From an uncultured Ruminococcus sp. (GTDB lineage Bacteria > Bacillota > Clostridia > Oscillospirales > Ruminococcaceae), in NCBI GenBank assembly GCA_910584195.1, contig CAJTYV010000011.1:4255-68254 (forward strand): a stretch of 64,000 nucleotides of DNA. Direction: 5' to 3'. Made by a program: the position numbers and the translations under genes. Below, piece after piece: positions 34,043 through 42,740 of the stretch. The first letter of the stretch is position 1. Each line of letters begins with the position of its first letter. The notes under the pieces were generated by a model. The model was not told the origin of the DNA, searched no databases, and saw only the letters and a list, made by a program, of their open reading frames with translations.

Positions 34043-36715
34043 ATGATAAATCTCAAAAAAACGGCAGCCGGCGCTTTGGCGTTCTGTCTTGGTATTGCCT
34101 GCATAGCACCGGGCGGTATCATATCTGTCGATTACAATTACGCATCGGCTGCCGATCTTACAGCCAATATGAAATGGGACGCTGTAAAAATAGGCGGTGC
34201 AGGTTTCGTTTCAGGAATTGTGACCGGTCAAAAGGAAATGTATCTGCGTACCGATGTCGGCGGCGCATACAAGTGGAATTACGAAACCAACGAGTGGGAA
34301 CAGCTTCTTGCCTTTATCAATGAAGCTGACAGAGGTCTGCTTTCCGTAAAGGGAATTGCTGTCGACCCTAATGACGATGATACCGTGTACTTCCTTTGCG
34401 GCTGCGCGTACTTCTCAGACGCAAGGACAGTAATTTTTAAAACTACTGACGGGGGCAAGACTTTTACGCAGTCTGACGTTACGGAGCATATTCAGGTTCA
34501 TGGAAACGGCGATGGACGCCAATGCATCGAGCCTATTGCGATTGACCCTGACAATACCGATACTATTTATGCAGGCGGCGATGTTACCGCAGGCAAATCG
34601 GGTCTTATAAAATCTACGGACGGCGGTAAGACGTGGAATCCCGTTATGGGCTACGATGAACTCGGTCTTTTTTCGGGTGAACTAAAATACCCTATGTGGA
34701 CAGACAACATGGTAAGAGGTACAGAACCCTCGAAGGAATACAATCAGCAGAACGGCATTGCTTCTATTCATATCGAAGGCGGAAAGGTATATGTCGGAAC
34801 TTCTGTAACCAGTCAGGCAAATATTCATGTTGCAAGCGTCAAAGACGATAAGTTTACCGTCCTTAGCAAGGATCTGCCTGACGCAAATTATCCATGCTCG
34901 ATAACAAACGACGGTCAGGGAAACTTATTCTTTACATATATTGCAGGTCTTGCATTTGCGGGAGCTTCCGGCGGCGCATATAAATACAATATTGCAAGCG
35001 GAGAAGTAAAGAAGCTTTCCGTTACGGATAATGCGGTCGGTATGATAGAAGTCGATAAAAACGACCCCAATAAAATGGTTGCACGTACCTGCGGTATGTG
35101 GTCGGATCAGTGGTACGAGAAGGAATGGACGGACGACAGCATTGCATGGGGCGATCACTTCTTCCGCTCGACAGACGGAGGAGAGACATGGCAGGATATT
35201 ACCCCCGGTCAGGGCGAGACTATTTACGGTCAGGGCGATCCGTATAAGGAATTCGTTTCTCTGCCGATGTCTACAGGAGGTTATGACTGGGTATACGGCA
35301 AAGCTTGCCACTGGGGAAGCGGAATACTTATAGATCCCAGAAATTCCGACAGGATTCTCATGACTTCCGGAAACGGCGTGTTCGCCTGCGATAACGTATG
35401 GGACGAAATGGGCGTTCAGTTCTACTTCCAGCCGGACGGAGTCGAGGAGGTAGTTGCTCTTGACTTTGTAAGCGTTCCGGGCGGAGAAAACTATTCGGCT
35501 ATCGGAGATTACGATGGATTTGTACACAAGGATATTAATGCGATACCGGAACAATATAAGCCGAATATGGGTTCTACATCGGCAATCGCTTACTGTCCCC
35601 AGGATCCCAATGTTATGATACGTATAGCGGAGGGTGACGGAAATAATACAGCATCAGGCTATTATACTCTTGACGGAGGTAAGACATGGGAGGGAATGAA
35701 GCCCTCCTCAGGCGGAAAAGCGGCTGTTGTGAAGCTCGGCGAGGGTAAGTATCGTTTTATCAAGAGCGGTAAGGAAAGCGGTTCTCTTTCGTATTCTGAC
35801 GATCTTGGAAAAACGTGGGAAAGCTGTCTTTCCGTAAACAGCAAGAAACCTACGTATCTGCTGGTAGACCCCGAAGATCCGCTGCTTGTGTATGCTTCGG
35901 CGATAACCTACAACGAATACTGGTCGTCTGATACAAGCAAGAAAGAGCCTACGTTTGATGAATGCCATTATTCTATGTATGTAAGCCATGACGGAGGCAA
36001 GACATGGGAGGATAATCCTGTCTGCAAGTACGATATGTGCGACCATACAGGAGACCCTGCATATATTACAAGCGGTACTGTTGCTATGGCAGCAGGCTGG
36101 AACGGTATGTATATTATCACGGAGGAAGGCAAAAAGGCAGAGAAGCTCGACAGCGTGTTTTACTGCAAGACCTTGGGATACGGCGCTCCCGAGAAAAAAG
36201 GCGGCGTTAATACGCTGTTTATGTACGGAAAGCCTGCCGAAACAGACCCCGAGGGTATATACCGTTCGACAGACGGCGGAAAGACATGGGACTGCATAAA
36301 TACCGATAAACTTTACGGCGGCACCGGAAACGGAAACTTCCTCGTAGGAGATATGAACGAATTCGGAACTGTATTCATGTCGACTGTCGGTGCGGGAATC
36401 GTATGCGGAAAGCTTTCAAACGGCGAAAATCCCACTCCTACAGATCCTAAGCCCACAACTCCGCCTGCAACAGACTCCGATATTAAAGTAACGCTCCTTG
36501 GCGATGCAAACTGTGACGGAAAGGTAACTATAGCCGATTCAACAGCAATTTTACAGGCTCTCGGAAATCCGGATAAATATGGACTTTCTGCACAGGGCGC
36601 GTTAAATGCCGACTGCTGCGATCCCGGAGACGGCGTTCTTCCCTCTGATGCTCTTGCAATTCAGAAAATAGATGCTAAGATACTCGCAAAACTGCCGGAT
36701 ATTACAAAAAAATAA
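34043..36715 (+). CDS. Secreted GH74 xyloglucanase with C-terminal dockerin
   Basis: 890 residues. Signal peptide (about 1-36). The catalytic part (about 40-785) is a double beta-propeller with repeated sialidase-type blades (STDGGKTW occurs many times). Family-typical aspartates are present: D71 in YLRTDVGGAYKW and D489 in AIGDYDGFVH. After a Thr-Pro linker comes a dockerin, GDANCDGKVTIADSTAILQ and DPGDGVLPSDALAIQKI; the second loop has the insertion seen in R. flavefaciens dockerins. It should cut xyloglucan while docked in the cellulosome. GGAGG precedes the ATG. It stands alone. Confidence 0.95.
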   Translation: MINLKKTAAGALAFCLGIACIAPGGIISVDYNYASAADLTANMKWDAVKIGGAGFVSGIVTGQKEMYLRTDVGGAYKWNYETNEWEQLLAFINEADRGLLSVKGIAVDPNDDDTVYFLCGCAYFSDARTVIFKTTDGGKTFTQSDVTEHIQVHGNGDGRQCIEPIAIDPDNTDTIYAGGDVTAGKSGLIKSTDGGKTWNPVMGYDELGLFSGELKYPMWTDNMVRGTEPSKEYNQQNGIASIHIEGGKVYVGTSVTSQANIHVASVKDDKFTVLSKDLPDANYPCSITNDGQGNLFFTYIAGLAFAGASGGAYKYNIASGEVKKLSVTDNAVGMIEVDKNDPNKMVARTCGMWSDQWYEKEWTDDSIAWGDHFFRSTDGGETWQDITPGQGETIYGQGDPYKEFVSLPMSTGGYDWVYGKACHWGSGILIDPRNSDRILMTSGNGVFACDNVWDEMGVQFYFQPDGVEEVVALDFVSVPGGENYSAIGDYDGFVHKDINAIPEQYKPNMGSTSAIAYCPQDPNVMIRIAEGDGNNTASGYYTLDGGKTWEGMKPSSGGKAAVVKLGEGKYRFIKSGKESGSLSYSDDLGKTWESCLSVNSKKPTYLLVDPEDPLLVYASAITYNEYWSSDTSKKEPTFDECHYSMYVSHDGGKTWEDNPVCKYDMCDHTGDPAYITSGTVAMAAGWNGMYIITEEGKKAEKLDSVFYCKTLGYGAPEKKGGVNTLFMYGKPAETDPEGIYRSTDGGKTWDCINTDKLYGGTGNGNFLVGDMNEFGTVFMSTVGAGIVCGKLSNGENPTPTDPKPTTPPATDSDIKVTLLGDANCDGKVTIADSTAILQALGNPDKYGLSAQGALNADCCDPGDGVLPSDALAIQKIDAKILAKLPDITKK

Positions 36716-36725
36716 ATAACAGAAT

Positions 36726-36750
36726 CCCCCGAATTTTCGGGGGTTCTTTT
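36726..36750 (+). terminator. Terminator after GH74
   Basis: CCCCCGA and TCGGGGG around ATTT, followed by TTCTTTT. Confidence 0.88.
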
Positions 36751-36840
36751 ATAGTCATTTCACCTGAAATCGAAACAAGTTCAAGTAGGATGATTATAGT
36801 ATAAAGAAAAGTTAGTTGGATCGATGTCTCCTTTGAAATA

Positions 36841-36870
36841 AAAATAGCGTGACCGCAGTCACACTATTAT
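36841..36870 (-). terminator. Terminator after the 36915 lipoprotein gene
   Basis: On the minus strand AATAGTGTGAC pairs with GTCACGCTATT (one G-T pair) around TGCG, followed by TTTTATT. Confidence 0.75.
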
Positions 36871-36914
36871 TTTCAATAAGGTTCTGATCGCGCATTTCTG
36901 TTTCAATAAACAGT

Positions 36915-37841
36915 TTATTCAATATGTGTATATTCGTCTAAGTCACCGATCATGATCTTGCCGAGGGCGTAAGTATTATTCTTAAATGTATAGATTTTTA
37001 ATGTTTCAGGGTTAAAGCTGAAATCATATTCAAATATAGGATAGAATCCTGCAATGTTCTGCTCGCTCCCTCTTTCTCGAAAAATAATGTCTCCATATCC
37101 ACTGTCTGTAGCAACAAGACGGTTTGTAAACTCTTCCCAGTACATTCCATAATTTTTAAAATATTCATTATTTATTTGATCTTGAGTTACGCTTACAAAA
37201 CCGATTTTTTCGAGAAAAGCGGGAATATCACTATATTCATATCCCTCAGCAGACTCTTTGATCCCCGTCGGATACCAGCAGTTATCACTGGCATATTGAC
37301 CGGAAGCTGATACATATGTAACAATTGTATCACCGATCCTGATTTTGTTTTCATCAGTTTCAATATTTCTGCTATCATAATATACGCATACCTTTATTTC
37401 CGGGTTATCAAGTGAAGCAATCGAAAAAGATTTACTGGTATTTGGCTGTATGAATCCATCCGGTACGATCTCTGATGTATCATATCTGTCGCCGTATTCA
37501 GCTATGAACTGATCTACAGTATAATATCCGCCGTTTCTGAAAACATCGTTTCCGATTTGAATAAGTCCGGAGGAAAAATCTGCGTTCACTATCTCATCAG
37601 ACGGCGTATAGGCAGTTTCTTCAATAGGCTCCTCGGTGGCTGCTTCTGATATTGATTCGTCAGCGTCTATGCTTTCGGCAGGCTTTTCGGTTTCGTTTCC
37701 ATTTTCAAAATCTTCTTCCGAAATACTATTCAGTCCGCTTTCAAGCTCCTGTTGATTCTTCGGCAAGGAATCTCCGCACCCCACCAGTGCACTGCATATA
37801 TAAATAGACGTTGCAGCGGCTAAAATCGCTTTTATATTCAT
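36915..37841 (-). CDS. Lipoprotein of unknown function
   Basis: 308 residues from the ATG after AGGAGG. The signal peptide ends in the lipobox ALVGC (C22). An acidic, low-complexity stretch (about 35-85, EESxxA/EEPIEE) leads into a soluble domain with many aromatic residues (GGYYTVDQFIAEYGDRYD). No named family recognised. It is anchored outside the membrane and is transcribed alone, with its own terminator. Confidence 0.8.
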   Translation of the reverse strand: MNIKAILAAATSIYICSALVGCGDSLPKNQQELESGLNSISEEDFENGNETEKPAESIDADESISEAATEEPIEETAYTPSDEIVNADFSSGLIQIGNDVFRNGGYYTVDQFIAEYGDRYDTSEIVPDGFIQPNTSKSFSIASLDNPEIKVCVYYDSRNIETDENKIRIGDTIVTYVSASGQYASDNCWYPTGIKESAEGYEYSDIPAFLEKIGFVSVTQDQINNEYFKNYGMYWEEFTNRLVATDSGYGDIIFRERGSEQNIAGFYPIFEYDFSFNPETLKIYTFKNNTYALGKIMIGDLDEYTHIE

Positions 37842-38007
37842 ACTTACTTCCTCCTGAGAGATATAAAGAGTGCACAGTTGAAGCCGCGCACTGAAAAATG
37901 CACAACTCCGTTTGATGCAATTAATTATAGCACTTTTCATTCCTTTTGTCAACTATACGATTGAGAATCGTAACGGTATTTCAACGAGTAAATTATCGTA
38001 AAAAGAG

Positions 38008-38036
38008 TTGACATGAACAGTATAAAATGCTATAAT
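38008..38036 (+). promoter_or_regulatory. Consensus promoter for purB
   Basis: TTGACA, exactly 17 bases, TATAAT: a perfect vegetative promoter, about 40 bases of leader. Confidence 0.85.
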
Positions 38037-38084
38037 TAAAATGAAATATTATGCGGTCAAACGCAAGATTAAGGAGAATTTATT

Positions 38085-39524
38085 ATGAGCGGAAATATCA
38101 ACAGCTATGAATCGCCATTCTGTACGCGTTATGCAAGCGAGGAAATGCAGTACATTTTTTCGGCAGATAAGAAATTTACCACTTGGAGAAAGCTTTGGGT
38201 AGCTTTGGCAAGAGCCGAGATGAAGCTCGGTCTCCCTGTTACGGAGGAGCAGGTCAAGCAGCTTGAGGAGCATATCAGCGACATTGATTATAAAGTTGCC
38301 GAGGAAAGAGAAAAAATAAGCCGCCATGACGTTATGTCTCATGTTTACGCCTACGGACAGGCTTGCCCCGACGCTGCCGGAATAATACATCTCGGAGCGA
38401 CTTCATGTTATGTCGGTGACAATACAGATGTTATCATTATGCGTGACGCTCTTGAAGTTGTTCGCAGAAAGCTCATAAACGTTATGAATAATCTTGCAGA
38501 TTTTGCCGAAGAATATAAAAATATGCCATGTCTCGGATATACTCATCTACAGCCTGCACAGCTTACAACGGTCGGCAAGAGAGCTGCTCTCTGGCTCAAT
38601 GAGCTTCTTATGGACTTCAATGACCTCGAATACAGACTGTCAACTCTTAGTCTGCTCGGTTCAAAGGGTACTACGGGTACTCAGGCTTCTTTCATGGAGC
38701 TTTTCGAGGGGGATACGGATAAGATAAAGACCTTGGAAAAAATGATTGCCGAGGAAATGGGCTTCGATAAGGTCGTTCCCGTTTCAGGTCAGACCTATTC
38801 GAGAAAGGTCGATTCGCAGGTGCTTGCCGTTCTCAGCGGTATTGCTCAGACAGCAAGCAAGTTCTCCAATGATATGAGAATACTCCAATCGTTCAAGGAA
38901 ATGGAAGAACCTCGCGAAAAGAAGCAGATAGGCTCGTCCGCAATGGCATACAAGCGTAATCCGATGAGATGCGAGCGTATCACTTCGCTTGCAAGATACG
39001 TCATGATAGACAGCCTTAATCCTGCTTTCACCGCCGGCACGCAGTGGTTCGAGAGAACTCTCGATGATTCTGCAAACAAACGTATTTCCGTTGCAGAGGC
39101 GTTCCTCGGAGTTGACGCTATCCTCAATATCATGATGAATGTTACAAGAGGTATCGTCGTTTATCCTGAGATGATACGCCGCCGCGTAATGGCTGAGCTG
39201 CCCTTTATGGCAAGCGAAAATATCATGATGGACGCTGTTAAAAAAGGCGGAAACCGTCAGGAGCTTCACGACAGAATTATGGACTACTCTATGATGGCTG
39301 GCGAGCAGGTAAAAGTCTACGGAAAGGATAACAACCTCTGCGAACTTATCCTTGCCGACCCTCTGTTCATGATAACTAAAGAGGAGCTTGACGCTGTTCT
39401 CAAACCCGAAAGCTACACCGGCAGAAGTTCTCAGCAGGTAGACGAGTTCCTTGCGGAATTTATCAGACCGATACTTGACGCTAATAAGGACATTCTCGGC
39501 GAGAATTTCGAAATGAAGAATTAA
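38085..39524 (+). CDS. purB: Adenylosuccinate lyase
   Basis: 479 residues. Fumarase/aspartase superfamily signature GSSAMAYKRNPMRCERI, plus HLGATSCYVGDNTD and GYTHLQPAQLTTVGKR. It acts twice in purine synthesis, splitting SAICAR and adenylosuccinate to release fumarate. AAGGAGAA precedes the ATG. It heads a run of genes ending in rimM-trmD with spacings under 12 bases. Confidence 0.97.
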   Translation: MSGNINSYESPFCTRYASEEMQYIFSADKKFTTWRKLWVALARAEMKLGLPVTEEQVKQLEEHISDIDYKVAEEREKISRHDVMSHVYAYGQACPDAAGIIHLGATSCYVGDNTDVIIMRDALEVVRRKLINVMNNLADFAEEYKNMPCLGYTHLQPAQLTTVGKRAALWLNELLMDFNDLEYRLSTLSLLGSKGTTGTQASFMELFEGDTDKIKTLEKMIAEEMGFDKVVPVSGQTYSRKVDSQVLAVLSGIAQTASKFSNDMRILQSFKEMEEPREKKQIGSSAMAYKRNPMRCERITSLARYVMIDSLNPAFTAGTQWFERTLDDSANKRISVAEAFLGVDAILNIMMNVTRGIVVYPEMIRRRVMAELPFMASENIMMDAVKKGGNRQELHDRIMDYSMMAGEQVKVYGKDNNLCELILADPLFMITKEELDAVLKPESYTGRSSQQVDEFLAEFIRPILDANKDILGENFEMKN

Positions 39525-39535
39525 GGGCTCAAAAT

Positions 39536-40240
39536 ATGAAAAAAATTTTGAAAATAAGCGGCGTAATTCTCGGCGTACTGATGCTCTCGGCGTTGGCAGT
39601 TTACATTTTCTGTCCCGGACTTTTAACCTATGTTCAGGTAAAAAAGGACTGCCCTAACATTGATTGCACTATAGGAAGATTTTCGGGATTTGACGTTACT
39701 GCTCCCGAGGACTGGACTTCCGTTACGATAGACGGCGTGACAGTCCGCGGTCCGAAAGATGCCCTGAACGACAGTGAACTTTTCCCATTCAATAAGAAAG
39801 GCGATTTTTATGTAATGGTGATGACTTCGGAAATAAGTCCCAATAGCTTTTATGATGAAAATTTACAAAATTCCGAAGATGATTACGCTCATTTTTTGAA
39901 AAAATTCGGCAAAGAGCTTTATATGGACGGCTACGAGGGTACTTGTTTTCTGCGTGAGCTTACGTCTGAGGACTGCCTGAAGCTTCGCGGAAAAGACCTG
40001 AAGGTTTTTAAAGAGGTCGCCGGATTGAAAGAAGCTATCTCAGGCATAGAAAAGCTCAGCTACTGCGAACATGACGGCTTAAAAGGCTTTTTCTCCGATT
40101 ACGGCGAGGGAAAGAATCAAAAATACAACTATGCGCTGTGGCTGTTCGGCAAGGAGCATGAATACATAATCAGAGTCGGCAGCAATGACGAGGAAACGGT
40201 TTACCAATGCTTGTCATCTGTGAAGATTGAGGAAAATTAA
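39536..40240 (+). CDS. Membrane-anchored protein of unknown function
   Basis: 234 residues. One N-terminal helix (about 7-27), then an extracytoplasmic domain. The segment TIGRFSGFDVTAPEDW and a C-terminal YNYALWLFGKEHEYIIRVG suggest a small PsbP/Mog1-like lipoprotein fold (stress proteins of this shape start with APxxW), but this is a guess. Cysteines at DCPNIDC may pair. It is 11 bases from purB and 8 from the next gene. Confidence 0.75.
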   Translation: MKKILKISGVILGVLMLSALAVYIFCPGLLTYVQVKKDCPNIDCTIGRFSGFDVTAPEDWTSVTIDGVTVRGPKDALNDSELFPFNKKGDFYVMVMTSEISPNSFYDENLQNSEDDYAHFLKKFGKELYMDGYEGTCFLRELTSEDCLKLRGKDLKVFKEVAGLKEAISGIEKLSYCEHDGLKGFFSDYGEGKNQKYNYALWLFGKEHEYIIRVGSNDEETVYQCLSSVKIEEN

Positions 40241-40248
40241 GGAATACT

Positions 40249-40755
40249 ATGAAAATATTGAATATTCACGGATATAAGGGAGGTTCGGAGAACTCCGCCT
40301 GTCTTGCTCTCAGAGAACTGGGACTTGACGTAATATCGCCGCAAATCGACTATGATGCAGACTCTCCCGAAAATATACTCGAAACTTTAAAAGCCGTTCT
40401 TACTGAAAAAAAGCCTGATATGCTCGTCGGAACAAGTTTAGGCGGATTCTTTGCTCTTGCTCTCGCCGTGGAAACAGGCTTATCCGCAAGACTGGTGAAT
40501 CCCTGTCTTATGCCGTTCATTACGCTCCCCGAACTTGGATACAGCGGCGATATTTGCGGATATATCGGGATCTTCGGCAGCTTCGCCAAATTGGAACAGG
40601 ATAATATCTGTGCAATTATAGGCGGTCAGGACGAGGTAATCAGCTACCATGACTTCACAGCAAAAATAATTAAAGACCATGTGGTTTATCCCGAGGGAAA
40701 ACACTCGGGTGCAACTCTTCCGTTAAAAGATTTTTTTGGAGAATCAATAAAATGA
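40249..40755 (+). CDS. YqiA/YcfP-type alpha/beta hydrolase
   Basis: 168 residues. N-terminal ILNIHGYKGG, nucleophile elbow GTSLGG with the serine, and a late histidine in PEGKHSG. Short alpha/beta fold as in the YqiA esterase family. Function likely ester or thioester hydrolysis on an unknown small substrate. It overlaps rimM by 4 bases. Confidence 0.85.
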   Translation: MKILNIHGYKGGSENSACLALRELGLDVISPQIDYDADSPENILETLKAVLTEKKPDMLVGTSLGGFFALALAVETGLSARLVNPCLMPFITLPELGYSGDICGYIGIFGSFAKLEQDNICAIIGGQDEVISYHDFTAKIIKDHVVYPEGKHSGATLPLKDFFGESIK

Positions 40756-41252
40756 AAAAAGAATATCTTGAAGCAGGAAAAATCGTTACTACTCACGGCA
40801 TCAAGGGCGAGGTCAAAATAATGCCGTATACCGATACTCCTGAACTGCTCTGCGAGTTTGAACGGCTTTTTATCGGCAAGGACAAGACGGAGCTGTATAT
40901 CGAGCGTTCAAGGGTCTCAAAAAATATGGTGATAGCTAAGATAGAGGATGTTGATACTGTTGAAGCGGCTGAAAAGTACCGTAATAAGCTTCTGTATATG
41001 CATCGTGACGACCTCGAACTTGACGAAAATACGTTTTTTATTCAAGACCTTATTGGCATGGAGGTAAAGGACGCTGACAGCGGATTCTCCTATGGTAAAA
41101 TTACCGATGTTCTGCAAAACGGCGCAAACGATGTGTACGTCATAAACGGAGACAGGGAATATCTTGTTCCTGCGATACCTGATGTCGTAATTTCTACCGA
41201 TATTGAAAACGATCTGATGATAATAAGACCGCTGGAGGGGCTTTTTGACTGA
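40752..41252 (+). CDS. rimM: 16S rRNA processing protein RimM
   Basis: 166 residues. N-terminal beta-barrel GKIVTTHGIKGEVKI, and a C-terminal PRC-barrel around FFIQDLIGMEVKDADSG and YLVPAIPDVV. It helps mature the 30S head. It overlaps trmD by one base (TGATG), the usual pairing. rpsP and ffh, common neighbours, are not upstream. Confidence 0.95.
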   Translation: MKKEYLEAGKIVTTHGIKGEVKIMPYTDTPELLCEFERLFIGKDKTELYIERSRVSKNMVIAKIEDVDTVEAAEKYRNKLLYMHRDDLELDENTFFIQDLIGMEVKDADSGFSYGKITDVLQNGANDVYVINGDREYLVPAIPDVVISTDIENDLMIIRPLEGLFD

Positions 41253-41941
41253 TGAAAATAGAAATTGCCACCCTTTTTCCCGAAATGTGCGAAGCCGTTT
41301 TAAGCGAAAGCATTGTCGGCAGAGCAAGACGTGCCGGAAAAATAAATGTCTCCTGCCGTCAGATACGCGACTATACGCAGGATAAGCACCGGCGCGTGGA
41401 CGATACTCCATACGGCGGTGGAATGGGCATGGTCATGCAGTGCGAGCCTATCTATAACTGTTATATGGCAGTCTGCGATGAACTTGGAACAAAGCCGCAT
41501 ACTATCTATTTGTCCCCGAAAGGCAAAGTCCTGACCGAGCAGAGAGCAGTTGAGCTTTCGCAAACGGAGAATATTTTGATGATCTGCGGTCACTACGAGG
41601 GCGTGGATCAGCGCGTTATCGACAAGATCGTTGATGAGGAGATCTCTATAGGCGATTATGTGCTTACCGGCGGTGAACTGCCTGCATTAGTTCTTACGGA
41701 CTGCATTGCAAGGCTGTGTCCCGGAGTTCTGTCGGACGACGTGTGCTTCACCGATGAAAGTATATACAGCGGACTTTTGGAATATCCTCAGTATACCCGT
41801 CCCGAAGTTTGGGAGGGCGAAGCTGTTCCGTCCGTACTTCTTTCGGGGCATCATAAAAACATAGAAGTGTGGCGGCATGAGCAGAGCGCTGCGCTCACAA
41901 AAGCGCGCCGTCCCGATATGTATGAGAAGTACATAAAGTGA
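41252..41941 (+). CDS. trmD: tRNA (guanine37-N1)-methyltransferase
   Basis: 229 residues. SPOUT fold with DDTPYGGGMGMVMQ, ICGHYEGVDQRV and the trefoil knot region GDYVLTGGELPALVL. It puts m1G at position 37 of several tRNAs to prevent frameshifts. It is last in the purB run and is followed by a long AT-rich gap. Confidence 0.97.
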   Translation: MKIEIATLFPEMCEAVLSESIVGRARRAGKINVSCRQIRDYTQDKHRRVDDTPYGGGMGMVMQCEPIYNCYMAVCDELGTKPHTIYLSPKGKVLTEQRAVELSQTENILMICGHYEGVDQRVIDKIVDEEISIGDYVLTGGELPALVLTDCIARLCPGVLSDDVCFTDESIYSGLLEYPQYTRPEVWEGEAVPSVLLSGHHKNIEVWRHEQSAALTKARRPDMYEKYIK

Positions 41942-42064
41942 AGATTTAGTAAACATTAAGTATACTTTGAATTTGTTTTTCCGCATGGTCATAATTAACA
42001 GAAATGTGTGTGTAAAATTATGAAAGTTCACCAATATTTTATTCATATATTGTTCATATGATTG

Positions 42065-42080
42065 TTGTGAATATTCACAA
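42065..42080. promoter_or_regulatory. Perfect 16-bp palindrome, possible operator
   Basis: TTGTGAATATTCACAA equals its own reverse complement. It lies 80 bases upstream of the HPr -35 box, suggesting an activator or repressor site. Confidence 0.5.
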
Positions 42081-42159
42081 GGCTAACTTGAAAAATGCAC
42101 ATTCCTTGCACCTAAATGTAGAAAATCGGGCAAAGTATCATTTTTAGATCAAAAATCCG

Positions 42160-42188
42160 TTGACTATGCAGAAAAATGAATGTATAAT
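42160..42188 (+). promoter_or_regulatory. Promoter for the HPr gene
   Basis: TTGACT, 17 bases, TATAAT. Confidence 0.8.
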
Positions 42189-42263
42189 ATATTACAGCAA
42201 ATGAAAAATATTTTCATAGGCGTATCAAGCGGTACGTCACCTCAGAGAATAGGAGAGTTGTAT

Positions 42264-42536
42264 ATGTTTGTCAGAGAAGTAATGGTTAAGAATCAGGTGG
42301 GTCTCCATGCAAGACCTGCAACTTTTTTCATCCAGAAGGCTAACGAATTTAAGTCTTCTATCTGGATCGAGAAAGAGGAGCGCAGAGTAAACGCCAAGAG
42401 CTTACTCGGCATTCTTTCACTTGGAATCGTAGGCGGCACTAATGTAAAGATCATTGCCGATGGAGCTGACGAGAGAGCAGCTGTTGATGCTCTTATCGAA
42501 CTTGTTGACAGCGGTTTCAGCGAGGAAAACAGATAA
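42264..42536 (+). CDS. ptsH: HPr family phosphocarrier protein
   Basis: 90 residues from the ATG after AGGAG. The phosphorylated histidine is H15 in GLHARPA, and the regulatory serine S46 is in AKSLLGILSLG. Having both sites argues for a true HPr rather than the catabolite-only Crh, which lacks H15. It relays phosphate from enzyme I to sugar permeases, and S46 phosphate drives CcpA control. No ptsI follows, so in this genome it may chiefly be regulatory. It is monocistronic with a strong terminator. Confidence 0.93.
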   Translation: MFVREVMVKNQVGLHARPATFFIQKANEFKSSIWIEKEERRVNAKSLLGILSLGIVGGTNVKIIADGADERAAVDALIELVDSGFSEENR

Positions 42537-42555
42537 TAAAAGCAAATCACAATTT

Positions 42556-42584
42556 AGGGAGTTATTTTTGTAACTCCCTTTTAT
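42556..42584 (+). terminator. Terminator after the HPr gene
   Basis: AGGGAGTTA and TAACTCCCT around TTTTTG, then TTTATTTT. Confidence 0.9.
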
Positions 42585-42671
42585 TTTATACATATATTCA
42601 TATTTATCATATATCGATCTGCTAAAAATAGCACCATTCAGCATCAAGCAATCTTGCCATATGACAGTACT

Positions 42672-42699
42672 ATTCAAAGCTTTGCTTTCAACAAGCAGA
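42672..42699 (+). repeat. 28-bp repeat, intergenic copy
   Basis: ATTCAAAGCTTTGCTTTC then AACAAGCAGA; one base differs from the copy inside ybaK (28567-28594). A shorter related piece (AAAGCAGAGCTTTGAA) is at 55402-55417. Confidence 0.85.
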
Positions 42700-42704
42700 G
42701 CTTT

Positions 42705-42733
42705 AAAAGGGGGACTGTATTCGTCCCCCCTTT
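42705..42733 (-). terminator. Terminator after spoIVB
   Basis: AAAGGGGGGAC and GTCCCCCTTTT on the minus strand around a 7-base loop. Confidence 0.75.
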
Positions 42734-42740
42734 GCAGTTT

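Larger units (their letters stand above)
41942..42263. other. Gap upstream of the HPr gene
   Basis: Holds a perfect 16-bp palindrome (42065-42080), the HPr promoter and a 75-base leader. Nothing coding seen. Confidence 0.7.

Noticed and set aside
42180-42263. Longer N-terminus for HPr
   Set aside because: It would begin inside the -10 box; the ATG at 42264 follows AGGAG and places H15 and S46 at their standard positions.
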